From the NCBI GenBank assembly GCA_963920765.1, contig OY987248.1, forward strand, positions 14,418,539 through 14,482,538: 64,000 nucleotides of DNA, read 5' to 3'. Numbering within the stretch: position 1 is the stretch's first letter; every line of letters begins with the position of its first letter. The stretch comes from Ulota crispa. Its lineage: Eukaryota; Streptophyta; Bryopsida; Orthotrichales; Orthotrichaceae. Positions 12,244 to 22,525 of the stretch are shown piece after piece. The translations under genes and the position numbers were made by a program. The notes beneath the pieces were generated by a model. That model made no database searches. It was not told the origin of the DNA and was given only the letters and a program-made list of their open reading frames with translations.

Positions 12244-13147
12244 TTAAATACCACACACATTTTCACAAAATCCATTAGAAATCAAGGTAGTAAACTTGGA
12301 TGTGCATTTGAATCAATTAGAGACCCAAATTCAATAATCCAACCGTACATATGAGAAGTAGCTTGTTTACTATACAGCATCAAAATTTCAACTAGATCTA
12401 CCATTGAAGGTGAAATACTATAATGATTGAGTGAGTTGTAGATGGAAAATCTCTAGTTTTTGTGCTTGTGTGGTTTAGGATCTTACTACATCAAACAAGC
12501 TTTGTTTGAGAAGAGCCTTATATATCTAGAAAGCAGAGTTTCTCACCTTTCCAATGAGACTAATTTCACACAAAATGGATAAAAATAGCAATCACAAGGT
12601 GTAACTAAGTGGACAAAAAGGGTCAAAAATCCCACTTTATTTGCAACCCAAAAATAATTTTACAAGAAACTTAATAAATGCTATGGAAAATCCAATTGGT
12701 GAAAACAATAAAGAATTGGCCTTAAATGTAGGACAACAATTTTTTAAGATGAAAAAATAGCACCATTTCAATAGATCTTCAAATATTACAATTACACTAC
12801 TACCATATAGAGAAACAATACAAGCGTATTTCTTGAGCAATTTGAAATTTTTTAGGAGCGCACAATCAAAATTTGACATTCTTCTTGGATGTTTGATGTA
12901 TTGCGTTGTTGCTTTGATCCATCTTTGACCACATACGGATACGTATTACGAGACCTTGCCATATAAACATCACTATTTATCAACTCACATGCTTGATTTC
13001 ATTGTTTTTTATTTGGTTGGATGCAAAATTCTTGTGAGCACAAGCCTTCTTCAAGACCGGTTTCCAAATTGTTGAACAATTTTACTCTATAAGCCAAAAG
13101 CCACTCTCCCAAACCAAAATATGGTTTGGTGGTCTCTAAAGGGTTAA
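12244..13147 (-). mobile_element. TTAA-bounded non-autonomous element, copy A (~0.9 kb)
   Basis: It starts near TTAAATACCACACACA and ends CTCTAAAGGGTTAA. It matches, in inverted orientation, copy B at 30744-31658 over its whole length; shared words include ATATGGTTTGGT/ACCATATTTTGG and CACACACATTTTC. Termini of the TTAACCCTTTARAGA type and the TTAA target suggest a piggyBac-mobilised element (inference). It has no intact ORF. Confidence 0.6.
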
Positions 13148-13376
13148 CCCCTGAACAGCACAAAAGCCCTTTGCGGCCGTATTTATGGCCATATGTATAG
13201 ACATATTTGAGCCTCTCTAAGGGCTTTCCAAATTTTTTTATGCACCCATCACATACAATCCTTCAATATGTATGATTGTAACACTTAATTTCCAACTGAT
13301 TCAAACTTTTGAATACTAGTTGCAACTGTATTTGGTACCTTATCTCCAGAGCCCAAGGGCCCTTTAGGGGATAAAT
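13144..13376 (+). mobile_element. Short TTAA/CCCC-ended MITE
   Basis: It runs from TTAACCCCTGAACAGC to CCCTTTAGGGGATAA, sharing its left TTAA with copy A. The right TTAA is decayed. It belongs to the same general TTAACCCCT-ended group as the elements at 30237, 52415, 53065 and 60613. Confidence 0.45.
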
Positions 13377-13436
13377 TCTAAGACTATCGGGAAAAAACCC
13401 CGACCACATTTTCCAAATAAATTAAGGGAATTGATA

Positions 13437-13825
13437 TGTGTACCACACCCTTTGAACTACTATATCACACCCCAAGATAAGTTTTAGATTTCTACTTTCA
13501 TAAAGCTAAATTTGAGATTTGGAATTCAAATTTGGACTTAGAGACCATGATTTAGTCTAGAACCATAAAAAATAATTGCAATTCAACAACACTCAATGAA
13601 AAAGTTTAGTTAGGGAGAAAAGTGTTACTTTTACTTTTGTTTGTAAAAAAAGATAAGCTTTTTCATTGGGAGTTGTTGAATTGCAACTTTTTTATGGTTC
13701 TAGACTAAATCATAGTTTCTAAGTCCAAATCTGAATTTAAAATTCTCAAATTCAACTTTTTTATTGTTGAAATCTAAAATTTATCCCAAAGGTGTGGTAC
13801 ACTAATTCAAAGGGTGTGGTACACA
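13437..13825. mobile_element. 389-bp foldback element with 20-bp perfect terminal inverted repeats
   Basis: It begins TGTGTACCACACCCTTTGAA and ends with its exact reverse complement. The arms continue inward as a long imperfect palindrome (about 185 bp each), including TTCTAGACTAAATCAT and its complement around the centre near 13620. It has no coding capacity and could form a long hairpin if transcribed. Confidence 0.8.
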
Positions 13826-13944
13826 TACCAATACCCATAAATTAAATATCATTTTACTAAAACCACAATAAAACCTCAATGATCTTTGTAAGATCATACC
13901 TTAACCTCTGTAATATCATATCTCCAATCCAATATTATCATATA

Positions 13945-14150
13945 AGGTAGGGGCACCCATAAGCGTTAGTTTAAGTGTTTTGAACATGATGATTGTTAAT
14001 AAACATCTAACAAATTATAGGATCCTATTAGGAACAGAAAAAAAAATAGGTTTGCACTTTTGAATGTATTTTTTGGATATTGTGAGAATAAGTTGTGAAT
14101 TTTTAAAGAGCAAATTGCCATTGCACCTATAACCAACAATTAACATCAAA
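13945..14150 (+). mobile_element. Truncated copy of the AGGT...ACACCCATAAGC MITE
   Basis: It begins TA-AGGTAGGGGCACCCATAAGC and continues with the same interior as the complete copy at 58400-58718 (GAACATGATGA, AAATTATAGGATC, GTGAGAATAAGTTGTGAA). The right end is lost. Confidence 0.65.
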
Positions 14151-15098
14151 TTTGACATTTTTGCATTTGGACTTGTAATCATGCACTTAACCGGTTAACC
14201 CTTATGATGATCAAAACATGTATTGACAATAATGATATTTATTTATTTATTAACATTTAATTAATGTATGTAAGTAAGTGCCATCTTATCTTATTTAAAG
14301 ATTTATTATAAAATTTATCAAGTAATAATTTATCAAGTGATCAAATGAACTAATTGTTACGTACAAAAAAATCAAGTCTTGTGCATACATTAGATCAAAC
14401 CTTATACATCAGGATCAATCATGGAGACATTGCCAATAATTAATTTTGGCTTACTTTGTATAAAGACAAAGTGCAAATATTCATTTTGTGTTTTTCTGAC
14501 TAAGGTTTCATGTTCACATATTGTATATGCAAATTTCATGACCTTATAGCATTGCAAGATTTTTCAAAGTATGATTTACACCTCCAATTCATTTGAAAAT
14601 TCTCCCACACTTACCTAACTTGGTCTTCTACATGGGAAAAAAAAAACCTCAGCTTTGCGTAAAGAAATTTTTTGATATAGGAGGTGTTAAAAGCTTCTAA
14701 AATTTTTGGGGAGCAAGGAAAAAACTCTTTATTTCACTTTAGATGTCAATATGTCACTCCTCTACATCTAGAATGAGCTATTTTTTTTCACACAAGCACC
14801 TCCCATAGTCTAGGGCAAGATCCTACACTAGGATTTCCAAAAAAAACATGTTTTCCTACCTTTCTACTCATTCTCCCAAAAGTGGCAATTTTGAGTGACT
14901 TTCACAAAAAAAAGGGCTTAAGCCTTTAGGGTTAAGAGTTGACTATAGATTGGCCCTCTTTGATAATTGGTTTGGTATGTTGTAAAAGATTATTAATATG
15001 TAACATAGAATTATCTACTCTACTCTTTTTAGAGTGTTGAGGAAATTAATCTAATTTTGATAACCATTTGAAAGCATGGTTTTGTTTAAAATATTAAT
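14151..15098. other. AT-rich intergenic, nothing recognised
   Basis: Very AT-rich with several A-runs. No exon, tRNA or clear terminal repeat was seen. Confidence 0.5.
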
Positions 15099-15413
15099 GG
15101 AGGAATTACAAATAGGGGCACAAAAATGAAAAATATCACAAATAGGGGCATACTTTCAAAAAAATTACAAATAGGGGCACAATTTCAAAAACATTGTAAA
15201 TTCTTGTAAAATTTTGGTTTGGACATTGGCTGACATCACATTAAATGTTACCTAACCTTCAAAAATTCAAAAATTTAAAAGGCCTCTCCAAATCTAGCCT
15301 GAATAAGGAAATTTTAGTAAAAGGGACTTGAAATTGTGCCCCTATGTGTAATTATTTTGAAATTGTGCCCCTATCTATAATATTTTTCATTTTTTGTGTC
15401 CCTAATTGTAACT
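15099..15413. mobile_element. Foldback MITE of the AATTACAAATAGGGGC family, copy 1
   Basis: Its left arm carries three direct copies of ACAAATAGGGGCA and its right arm the inverted forms (TGCCCCTATGTGTAATT, TGCCCCTATCTATAATA). The centre contains TTTGGACATTGGCTGA. Related copies are at 18598-19006, 42013-42420 and 50651-51466. Confidence 0.65.
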
Positions 15414-15531
15414 TGTGTTTACAATCAACTAGAATTGGTTCATTTGAGATTTTGAGTTCAATTGGTGGATGTAGTTATAGATACAAGAATAGATTTAAAT
15501 GAGCTACGGTCTTTACTTTGTACACATACAG

Positions 15532-15603
15532 GGACCTTCATGGAAACAAGCTGAATGGCAGTATTTTACCAGATTTTCAGAAATTAACCAACCTTACAAG
15601 CTT
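15532..15603 (+). pseudogene. Orphan 72-nt LRR exon of a plant LRR protein
   Basis: A strong acceptor (ACACATACAG) and donor (CTT|GTGAGT) bracket exactly 72 nt, the usual length of one leucine-rich-repeat exon in plant LRR receptor genes. The translation, read with one leading nucleotide, contains DLHGNKLNGSILPDF then QKLTNLTSL, a good LxxNxLxGxIP-type repeat. No neighbouring LRR, kinase or transmembrane exon was seen on either side. It is therefore either a leftover of a lost gene, an exon carried by a transposon, or part of a gene with very long introns. Confidence 0.6.
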
Positions 15604-15689
15604 GTGAGTGTACCAATCTTCAAGCAACTACGTTCCATGTAGTCCAGAACACTGCAAAGCAAATCCCTATACTAAACATGTGTTTGAGC

Positions 15690-16025
15690 TTTAATTTACG
15701 CCGTTGTGCTACTGGAACTTGCACAATCGGCCCGACCCCGTCGTTGTTGATGCCGCTGCTGCTTGTGCAATCCCCCTGCCTCAACGCTGCTTGAACTTGT
15801 ACAATTGGCTTGGGCCCCGTCGCTGTCCATGCCACTGCTGCTTGCACAATCCCCCGACCCCAACCCTGCTGGAATTTGCAAGATTGGCCTCGGCCCCATT
15901 GCTATCCATGCTGCTGATGCCTGCACAATTGGCCCCGGCTTTGATTCTGCTGGAATTTGCATGATTGGCCACTGCCACGTCACTGCTTGCGCCATTGGTC
16001 CTAGCCCCGACATTGCTGCCATGAT
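15690..16025. repeat. GC-rich ~80-bp tandem repeat (about 4 units)
   Basis: Units share the order GCTGCTTG(T/C)(G/A)CAAT, CTGCTGGAATTTGCA, ATTGGCC and GGCCCC. The array is far more GC-rich than its surroundings, and because the unit is near a multiple of three minus one, it opens long frames on both strands. These look like repeat artefacts, not proteins. It starts 87 bp after the orphan LRR exon. Confidence 0.65.
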
Positions 16026-16239
16026 GTTTGTCCGAGGCTGGTTCGCGATTAGGTATATTTTGTATCTCAGCCTTGATTTGGAGAAGTTTTTTGTTGTACT
16101 GACATTCAATCAGGACCGCTCTCCATAGCGGTTTGCCATCGTATTCTTGTTGTTTAATTTCTGCTTCAATTAGGTGCTTGCTATCAGTGACGGATTTTTG
16201 TTGTAACTTATTTTTGAGGTATTTGGCCTGCCACTATGG

Positions 16240-16328
16240 GGAAACCATGGTCAAATTGACAAAAAAACGTGACCTAATTTACATTTACTGTAGATTAGGT
16301 CACAATTTTTTGTCAATTCGACCATGGC
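16240..16328. repeat. Palindromic hairpin (~40-bp arms)
   Basis: The left arm is ACCATGGTCAAATTGACAAA ... CGTGACCTAAT and the right arm ATTAGGTCAC ... TTTGTCAATTCGACCATGG. Its flank (CCACTATGGGGAAACCATGG ... CACGGGGAGTGCAC) recurs inverted at about 17683-17722 without the hairpin, so the hairpin looks inserted. Confidence 0.65.
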
Positions 16329-16339
16329 ACGGGGAGTGC

Positions 16340-17178
16340 ACTCCTTTTCTTTTATTGTACACATGCAATCAAATGAAGGGTTATTATAATTGCCTTGGTC
16401 CTAAATTTTTGACATGGCTTTATAAAAAGTAAGCATCATTGAAATGGATGCGGGCTCTTTATAAATAAAGAAGGGTAGGGCATAATAATGAGAATTATAA
16501 ATTTTTTGGTTGTACAATAGCCTTGCCAATATTCAAAAAACAAAATCTACACTTTTACTGGATATATTTTAATTTTTAATGGTTAGCTAAAGTATCCCAT
16601 ATTTTGAGTATGACAAGTATCCCATGTTTTGAGTATGACAAAGTATCCCATGTTTGATCCATGTCCAAGTATTCAATGTCAGTTGTATTCAGCAGTAGCT
16701 TAGGGTCATAAGGTTAATAAATGAAGTACAATTAATGATACAAGATTGGACATGTGGATGAAGCTTCCGTTGATGTTCATGTACAGGCTTGTGGCTTATG
16801 CTTAGGATTTGCTTGGAGCTTGAGGGTTGGGTCGTGCTTTAGCAACTCCCGCTTGCATGCTTGCATGTTTTGTGATTTTGATTTCATGATTTATCTCAAA
16901 TTCTGCAACAACACTTTTTGTTCACGCGAGGTTTCTGGACTTTGTAAGGGTTCAAGTGCAATGCGATCTCTATCCACAAGTTCATTTCCCATGCTTTCTT
17001 TGATTTCCTTGCATGCTCAACTTAAAAGGGGCATTAGGAGAAATTTAGCCCTCTAGAGGGCCCTTATGAATCCTTGCCCAATGTGCATATAGAGAAAATT
17101 TTAGAGGTCAAATCTGACCTCTGTCACGCAGTCAAATCATATGACACATTGTACAAACCAATAAAAATTAAATTAAAA

Positions 17179-17180
<2 letters not shown>
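16340..17180. other. Intergenic, nothing recognised
   Basis: AT-rich. It includes three imperfect direct copies of AGTATCCCAT(G/A)TTTTGAGTATGACA at about 16590-16660. The 100-codon frame at 16754-17056 has no recognisable domain. Confidence 0.4.
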
Positions 17181-17185
<5 letters not shown>

Positions 17186-17209
<24 letters not shown>

Positions 17210-17212
17210 TAT
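17186..17212. repeat. (TA)n microsatellite
   Basis: A run of about 13 TA dinucleotides follows an A-tract. Confidence 0.85.
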
Positions 17213-18597
17213 ACTATTTTTTCTTACCTCCTTTATGTAGCGGGCACACATTCATAAGGGCCTTCTAGAGGGCTTAAAATTTTGCTAATGTTTGCGATTG
17301 AAGTGGAATGGGTTTCACTACTTTTCCTTCATCCTATATTGAATTTACAAATATGCTTTTAGGTATACTATATGCTTTTCCATGCTTTTTGTTTCCTCTC
17401 AAATTCTTGTTTGAAGTATTATGTGATTAATTAAAATTTATGTTTTGAAGTGTTTGATCTTTGATTCCATGTGTGTAATTTGGTTTGTGTCATTGTGTAT
17501 CTATAAAGAATATAGGGTATACAAAAATATCATAAGAACTTGATTCAAATGAAGCTTAGAATACATGAAATTGTCAAATTTTAGAAATTTAGGTAAATAT
17601 AGCCCTATAGAAATTTTAAAAAATTACCTACATAGGCCCCATTTTATAAGGGCTTCAACGCACGCTACCCACAAATATCATGTATAGTGCACTCCCCGTG
17701 GACCATGGTTTTCCCATAGTGTGCCTATGCAACTTTTTCACAACCTTGGCCTGGTGCAATTCTGCATGTTTGGCTTCCCTTGCCCGCGCGCGTTTGTTCT
17801 CCATTGCCTCAAGGTACAAGGGTAAAGGTATGCTTCTGAAACCCGTACAAAAATAAATTAGAGATTTAAAGAGATTTCTACTTGGCATTTCACAACAAGT
17901 GGATATCCCCATACATGCTCAAACTGGAAATTGAAATTGGGAATTATAGAGGAAAGTTAGAATCCCAAATGCATTATCAAGAAGTGAATTCAAATAAATT
18001 AGAAACTCACAATTATAGTAATCGATTCCTCTCTGCAACGTCTTGACCTCTCCGCGATGCCGTTGCAATATTCATACACTTCCTGTGCGCAACGTCTCGA
18101 CCTCTCCACAATGTTGCTGCAATATGTGTACACCTCCTGCGCGCACTTCTAATGAGATGAGGAGGTTTGTCAATTTCCCAAAGAATCAAGACGGCAAGTT
18201 CATAAAATTAAGACTTACGACATGAAAGATTTACAACAGCTAGTTACATCACAAAGCTCAATTAGCTCAAAGAAGTTGGGAGACAAACCTCAGGATATCA
18301 AACACTCATGAAATGCACAGCATTACTTGAGAATGTACTCAAATCAAATCACAGGGAGAGTTTACCATCCCGCCAAGCAGCTTGAATTCAAATACAAGGT
18401 GGATTGGGGGAGTGGTTTTGAGCACGTTCTTGAGCGCCTTCAAAATCCAAAGCTCTCACTTCAATTGACCAATGACGGGGAGTAACTTATTGGCATATAG
18501 TTACAAGCTAGCCGATTGATTTTAAGAGTTGCCAAATTGAATTTAAAAGCTTAGGAAAAAACCAACCATTTAAGATGAAAAAAGGAGAATATTTTTG
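17213..18597. other. Intergenic, nothing recognised
   Basis: Mostly AT-rich. A direct repeat around CAACGTCT(C/T)GACCTCTCC(A/G)C with GCAATAT follows at 18030-18145. No gene was recognised. Confidence 0.4.
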
Positions 18598-19006
18598 GGG
18601 AAATTACAAATGGGGGCATGAAAGTGAAAAAGATTACAAATAAGGGCACAATTTCAAAATAATTACAAATAGGGGTGCAATTTCAAAATAATGTGTAATT
18701 TTTTGTAATTTTTTAATATTTGGACATTGGTTGATTTAGATATATCACATCAAATGTTAGCTAACCTCCAAAAAACTTAGAGGTCTTTCTAAAAATTGCC
18801 ATCCCTTTTACAAAACTTTTTTTATTTAGGCTTGCTTTGGAGAGGCCTTTAAGTTTTTTAGAACAATAGCTACCATTTGATGTGACATATCTAAATCAAC
18901 CAATGTCCAAACCAAAAAAACTTATAAAAATTTACAAATTATTTTAAAACTGCGCCCCATTTGTTTTTATTTTGAAATCATGCCCCTATTTGTAATATCT
19001 TTCATT
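18598..19006. mobile_element. Foldback MITE of the AATTACAAATAGGGGC family, copy 2
   Basis: The ends are GGGGAAATTACAAATGGGGG and the inverted ATGCCCCTATTTGTAAT. The arms meet in a central palindrome around 18780-18860 (AGAGGTCTTTCTAAAA; TTTGGAGAGGCCTTTAA). Confidence 0.7.
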
Positions 19007-19453
19007 TAATTGAGTATTTTTATATAAAGTGTCTTAGTGATGGAAGTGACTTCACAACAAGACGTTCTAATTTGGTTGCGTAGGAAGTGGTTCTGAAAAG
19101 AACATCAACATTTAGATTCAAATTTAGCCAATTCACTATGTTTTACTTTAGTGTTAAAAAAAATAGTTCTTTTACTTTTGATATTTTTAAATGGGCACAA
19201 AAAAGTGTAGACCATATGGTTCTATTTATATTCAAAGTAAAATGCTTACAAAAAGTTTATCTATAAAATAAGGATTAACAACAACTCTTGATCTATTTTT
19301 ATGTAATCATTTTTGAGTTGTTTTTGTATATATAGTAGCATAGTATTTTTATTGTTATTGTGATAGTGTTTACTATTGAAGTCTTTAAATCATTGTGTGT
19401 TCCCTTTCATTTTTGCTACAATAACATTAGTGATATCTATAAGACTTTTAATA

Positions 19454-20686
19454 ATGGAGAGGAAATCATGGCTAATTTTGTGTCTTACTTTATTAATACT
19501 TTTAATCTTGTTTCCAACTCTTTTGTTTAACTTCAAAACATCCACATGCTTGTATTTTAGATTTCCTCCAAATGAAGAGGCTTCTATAACAAAAGTTGTG
19601 GAAGATATTGCAGTGGAAGACGTTGTGGATTCACTAGCATTGCCAAGATTTGCGTATTTGATTTCCAAGAGTTCTAGAGATGGGATGCGAATTCAGAGAA
19701 CTTCACAAGCAATTTACCATCCACAAAACTATTATATATTGCACTTGAATCTAAAAGCTCCTCCTTTAGAGAGAGCAAATCTAAGTGACTATATATTAAA
19801 TGATCCTATTTTTCTCAAGTACGGAAACGTATTGACAGTTGAAGAAGCCAATCAAGTGACGTATCAAGGTCCTACAATGGTTACAGAAACTCTCCATGGA
19901 GCAGCAATACTACTACACAAATTCAAAGATTGGGATTGGTTCATCAATTTGAGCGCTTCAGACTATCCATTGGTAACGCAAGACAACTTATTGCAAGCTT
20001 TTTCAAATGTGCCCTGTGGAGTGAACTTCAATGAACACACTAGTCGTTTAGGATGGAAATTCGATGCCAAGGCAAAACCCGTTTTTATAAATCCAGCATT
20101 ATACTTGGACGTGCAACATGGGAATATCATGGAGACACGGTATCATCAACAAATCCCAACCAAGTTCAAATTATTCACAAGGTCTGCGTGGATGGTACTA
20201 TCAAGGTCCTTTGTGGAGTACACAATCATTGGGTGGGACAACCTACCTCACACCTTGCTCATGTACTACGCCAACTTTATTTCATCTCTTGAGGGGTATT
20301 TCCACACACTCATTTGCAACAGTGGTGAATTTCAAAACACCTTAGTGAACCATGACATGCACTACATAGCATGGGATTCTCCACCTCGGCAACATCCAAT
20401 GACGTTGAGGGTGGCGCATTTTGACAAGATGGTTCATAGCAACGCTCCATTTGCTCGGAAGTTTGCTGAAAACAATCCCATATTGACATTGATTGATGAG
20501 CAGTTGTTAGGATGGTCTCTAGGGAATTTCACTCCCGGTGGATGGTGTGTTGGAGGTGAAGCAAATCCATGTAATGTGACAAGGAAATCATCTCTTCTGA
20601 GACCTGGTGTAGGTGTGCAAAGATTGCAAACCTTACTAGAGCCTTTGTTGCAAGAGCCCCAATTTTGCTCTCAACAGTGTACATAA
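19454..20686 (+). CDS. Family-14 glycosyltransferase (GlcAT14-like, core-2/I-branching type), intronless
   Basis: 410 aa from the ATG at 19454; the open frame extends upstream without another ATG. Residues 5-25 form a Leu/Ile-rich signal anchor (WLILCLTLLILLILFPTLLF), giving a type II Golgi membrane topology. The catalytic domain shows PRFAYLISKSSRD (64-76), IYHPQNYYILHLN (87-99), the family hallmark DWDWFINLSASDYPL (159-173) and a C-terminal region with GGWCVGG and several Cys. Plant members of this family transfer glucuronic acid to arabinogalactan-protein side chains (family knowledge). Length and motif order match the family, so it is probably functional. Plant relatives commonly have several introns, so the single exon suggests a retrocopy (inference). 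It lies 78 bp upstream of the decayed coiled-coil-gene copy. Confidence 0.9.
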   Translation: MERKSWLILCLTLLILLILFPTLLFNFKTSTCLYFRFPPNEEASITKVVEDIAVEDVVDSLALPRFAYLISKSSRDGMRIQRTSQAIYHPQNYYILHLNLKAPPLERANLSDYILNDPIFLKYGNVLTVEEANQVTYQGPTMVTETLHGAAILLHKFKDWDWFINLSASDYPLVTQDNLLQAFSNVPCGVNFNEHTSRLGWKFDAKAKPVFINPALYLDVQHGNIMETRYHQQIPTKFKLFTRSAWMVLSRSFVEYTIIGWDNLPHTLLMYYANFISSLEGYFHTLICNSGEFQNTLVNHDMHYIAWDSPPRQHPMTLRVAHFDKMVHSNAPFARKFAENNPILTLIDEQLLGWSLGNFTPGGWCVGGEANPCNVTRKSSLLRPGVGVQRLQTLLEPLLQEPQFCSQQCT

Positions 20687-20763
20687 GTGTAAATCATGAG
20701 CAAGTTCAAATTACTTACAAAACTTTACTAGCAAAATAGTTTTATTGCACTATTGCATATTTA

Positions 20764-22525
20764 ATTTTTAGCTTTCTTTAATACAACAAGTTTTTGGTCG
20801 CACTTGAGGGACAAGGAAGGCATTGTTGCCGAGGGTTTGGGGCTTGTCTTTGCGTATGCTATGTTTGTGTATGATTGGATTTTGAAAGATTGAGCTAATT
20901 TGACATTCTTTGTAGAGTGTGAAGTGAGGTGTTATGTACGCAAATGAACAAAAAATGGAGCTTGATTGAAAGTCTTGGAGCTTTAAGGCCAAGGTGTTGG
21001 TAATTTGAACATTTGAATGCACTAGATTTGTGATAAGGCTTCTAACGACGATGTTGTAAGATCGGAGATACTAGCTTGGAAGTGCAATGCTAGGGTGGAA
21101 GCACTCATAGCCAACAATGCCTCATATCCAATCAATAGGGTGTGTTATTTCTAATCCCATCGAGGATAGGTGCTTTGGAATGCATTCTTTTGTCTTTTTC
21201 AAGGTTGGAACCACTAAAATCATGCCGCGTGTTTCTAAGTGGAGTAGGAGGTAATGAGCAAAAATAGATTGGCTACTATTGGAATTGCATTAGTTTAGCC
21301 CTTAAAAGACCGCTAGGTGGCCGTGGCCTGCCCACAATGTACGTTCAATAGTACTTATTCTATAGCTTCAACAATGTTTTGGTTGATGGGCACCAATAGT
21401 ATTGCTTCTAAAAGTTTCAAAAGTCAATAGTGCATGCCGACCTCATGAAAATTGCAATAAGGGTAGCTTGGAACCTAACACCATGATTTTGAATTTTCTC
21501 ACAATTTGGGTTACCTAAAATATGAGCATATTTGATAAGATGGTTTTTTGCCTTCTATGATGGATCATGTGTTTACGGTCACTTTGGAAATAAAAAACAG
21601 ATGAAAAACAACTTTTTTTTGTTGTACAAATCTTTTTTTTAGGGCCAAAGGACAATAATCGTCCTCATGGGGATTTAGGGGTTAGAGGTTAGCACTAGGT
21701 TCAAAGCACTTTTTGACTCCCAAAATCCACAATAATTTCAGTTTTTGCAGATAAAAAATATGAAAATTTCACAATCCAATATTTCTTACCTTCCTACACG
21801 GGGAAAAAATATTTGTCACCTCAAAGCCTTTGTAGTTTGTTGAAAAAAATATTTGTCACCTCAAAGCCTTTGTAGTTTGTTGAAGAATTGCTTAAGTTAT
21901 TGGGTATGGGTGCTTCCACCTTAATAAGGCCGGCCGACCTCAATCGAGATGTGTGAGTTGATCAGAGGTTATCTTCCTGCTCCTCATGTTTACCAAGTAT
22001 GATTTTTATTTTTAGCACAAGAGGCTAAAAACATTGCTAAAAAGCTGAAATTTCAAATTTAACTCTAAAAAATTTACATTTTTTATCTGCATGAAAGTTT
22101 TGTTAACGATCCTGCGAATTTAGCCAGTTTAAACTTTAAAGTACATTGATGGAGAGGCTTACTGCAAGCTCTTCAGCATCATCCCCGATGAGTGATATCG
22201 TTGAGCTGGTTGGCTCATATTCCAGTGCCAATCGAGGGTACGATGTGGAATTCTTACGCAGGGCACGTTCCCAGGCAGCGCATAGCGCTGAACCGATCAA
22301 TGGCGATCGTTTATATCGAAGACTGCCTCCTCAAAATGGAGGTAATGCGAAACTAAAATATCCTGAGAAGGAAGAGGATCAAGAGCAACGGAAATTCCAG
22401 TTTCGGAATGGCGGCAGAAGTATATAATAATAAAAAAAAACACGACCTGAATTCCGGCATCAGGAATGGAGTTGCCGTTGATGAGGACAGCTCGGGCAGC
22501 AGTGCCTGTGGATATGGCGGTTCAT
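20764..22525 (+). pseudogene. Decayed inverted copy of the promoter and exon 1 of the coiled-coil gene
   Basis: 20764-21110 matches the far upstream region of the gene at 1314-5706 (about 5780-6110, inverted). 21930-21995 matches the bases around its start codon. 22141-22525 matches exon 1, with VELVGSYSSANRGYDVEFL and RRLPPQNGGN readable on the plus strand. Two blocks interrupt it: about 21110-21930 (holding a TTAA/TTAG-ended element) and about 21996-22140. The frame is lost after about 95 codons, and nothing of exons 2-10 was seen. It is a genomic rather than mRNA-derived copy, because promoter DNA is included. Confidence 0.85.
21295..21685. mobile_element. piggyBac-type MITE inside the decayed gene copy
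   Basis: It is bounded by TTAG at both ends, with left end TTAGCCCTTAAAAGACC and right end GGACAATAATCGTCC...TTAGGGGTTAG. The GGAC...GTCC subterminal stem resembles the MITE at 52415-52756. TTAG instead of TTAA may be decay or a variant target. Confidence 0.45.

Larger units (their letters stand above)
6514..12247 (+). mobile_element. Decayed piggyBac-like DNA transposon (ends uncertain)
   Basis: The left end is set at TTAACCCTTTAACCCC, near a small stem (GCGGACA...TGTCCGC) of the kind seen at the ends of related short elements here. The right end may be the GGGGTTAA at 12240-12247, but a second TTAA element starts at the same place, so this limit is weak. The interior holds a relic piggyBac transposase (8684-10779). 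The 6.7-8.6 kb part is GC-rich, with long overlapping frames and G-runs at about 8030-8230 but no recognised protein. At 10930-11265 there are about three imperfect direct repeats of about 110 bp sharing AAATTTTGT...ATAGCAA. piggyBac elements target TTAA (established). Confidence 0.45.

Noticed and set aside
15620-16128. Frames of 65-137 codons on both strands.
   Set aside because: They are generated by the ~80-bp tandem repeat; no recognised protein.
22146-22427. Apparent 93-codon gene related to the coiled-coil protein.
   Set aside because: It is the surviving piece of a decayed duplicate of exon 1, lacking the rest of the gene.
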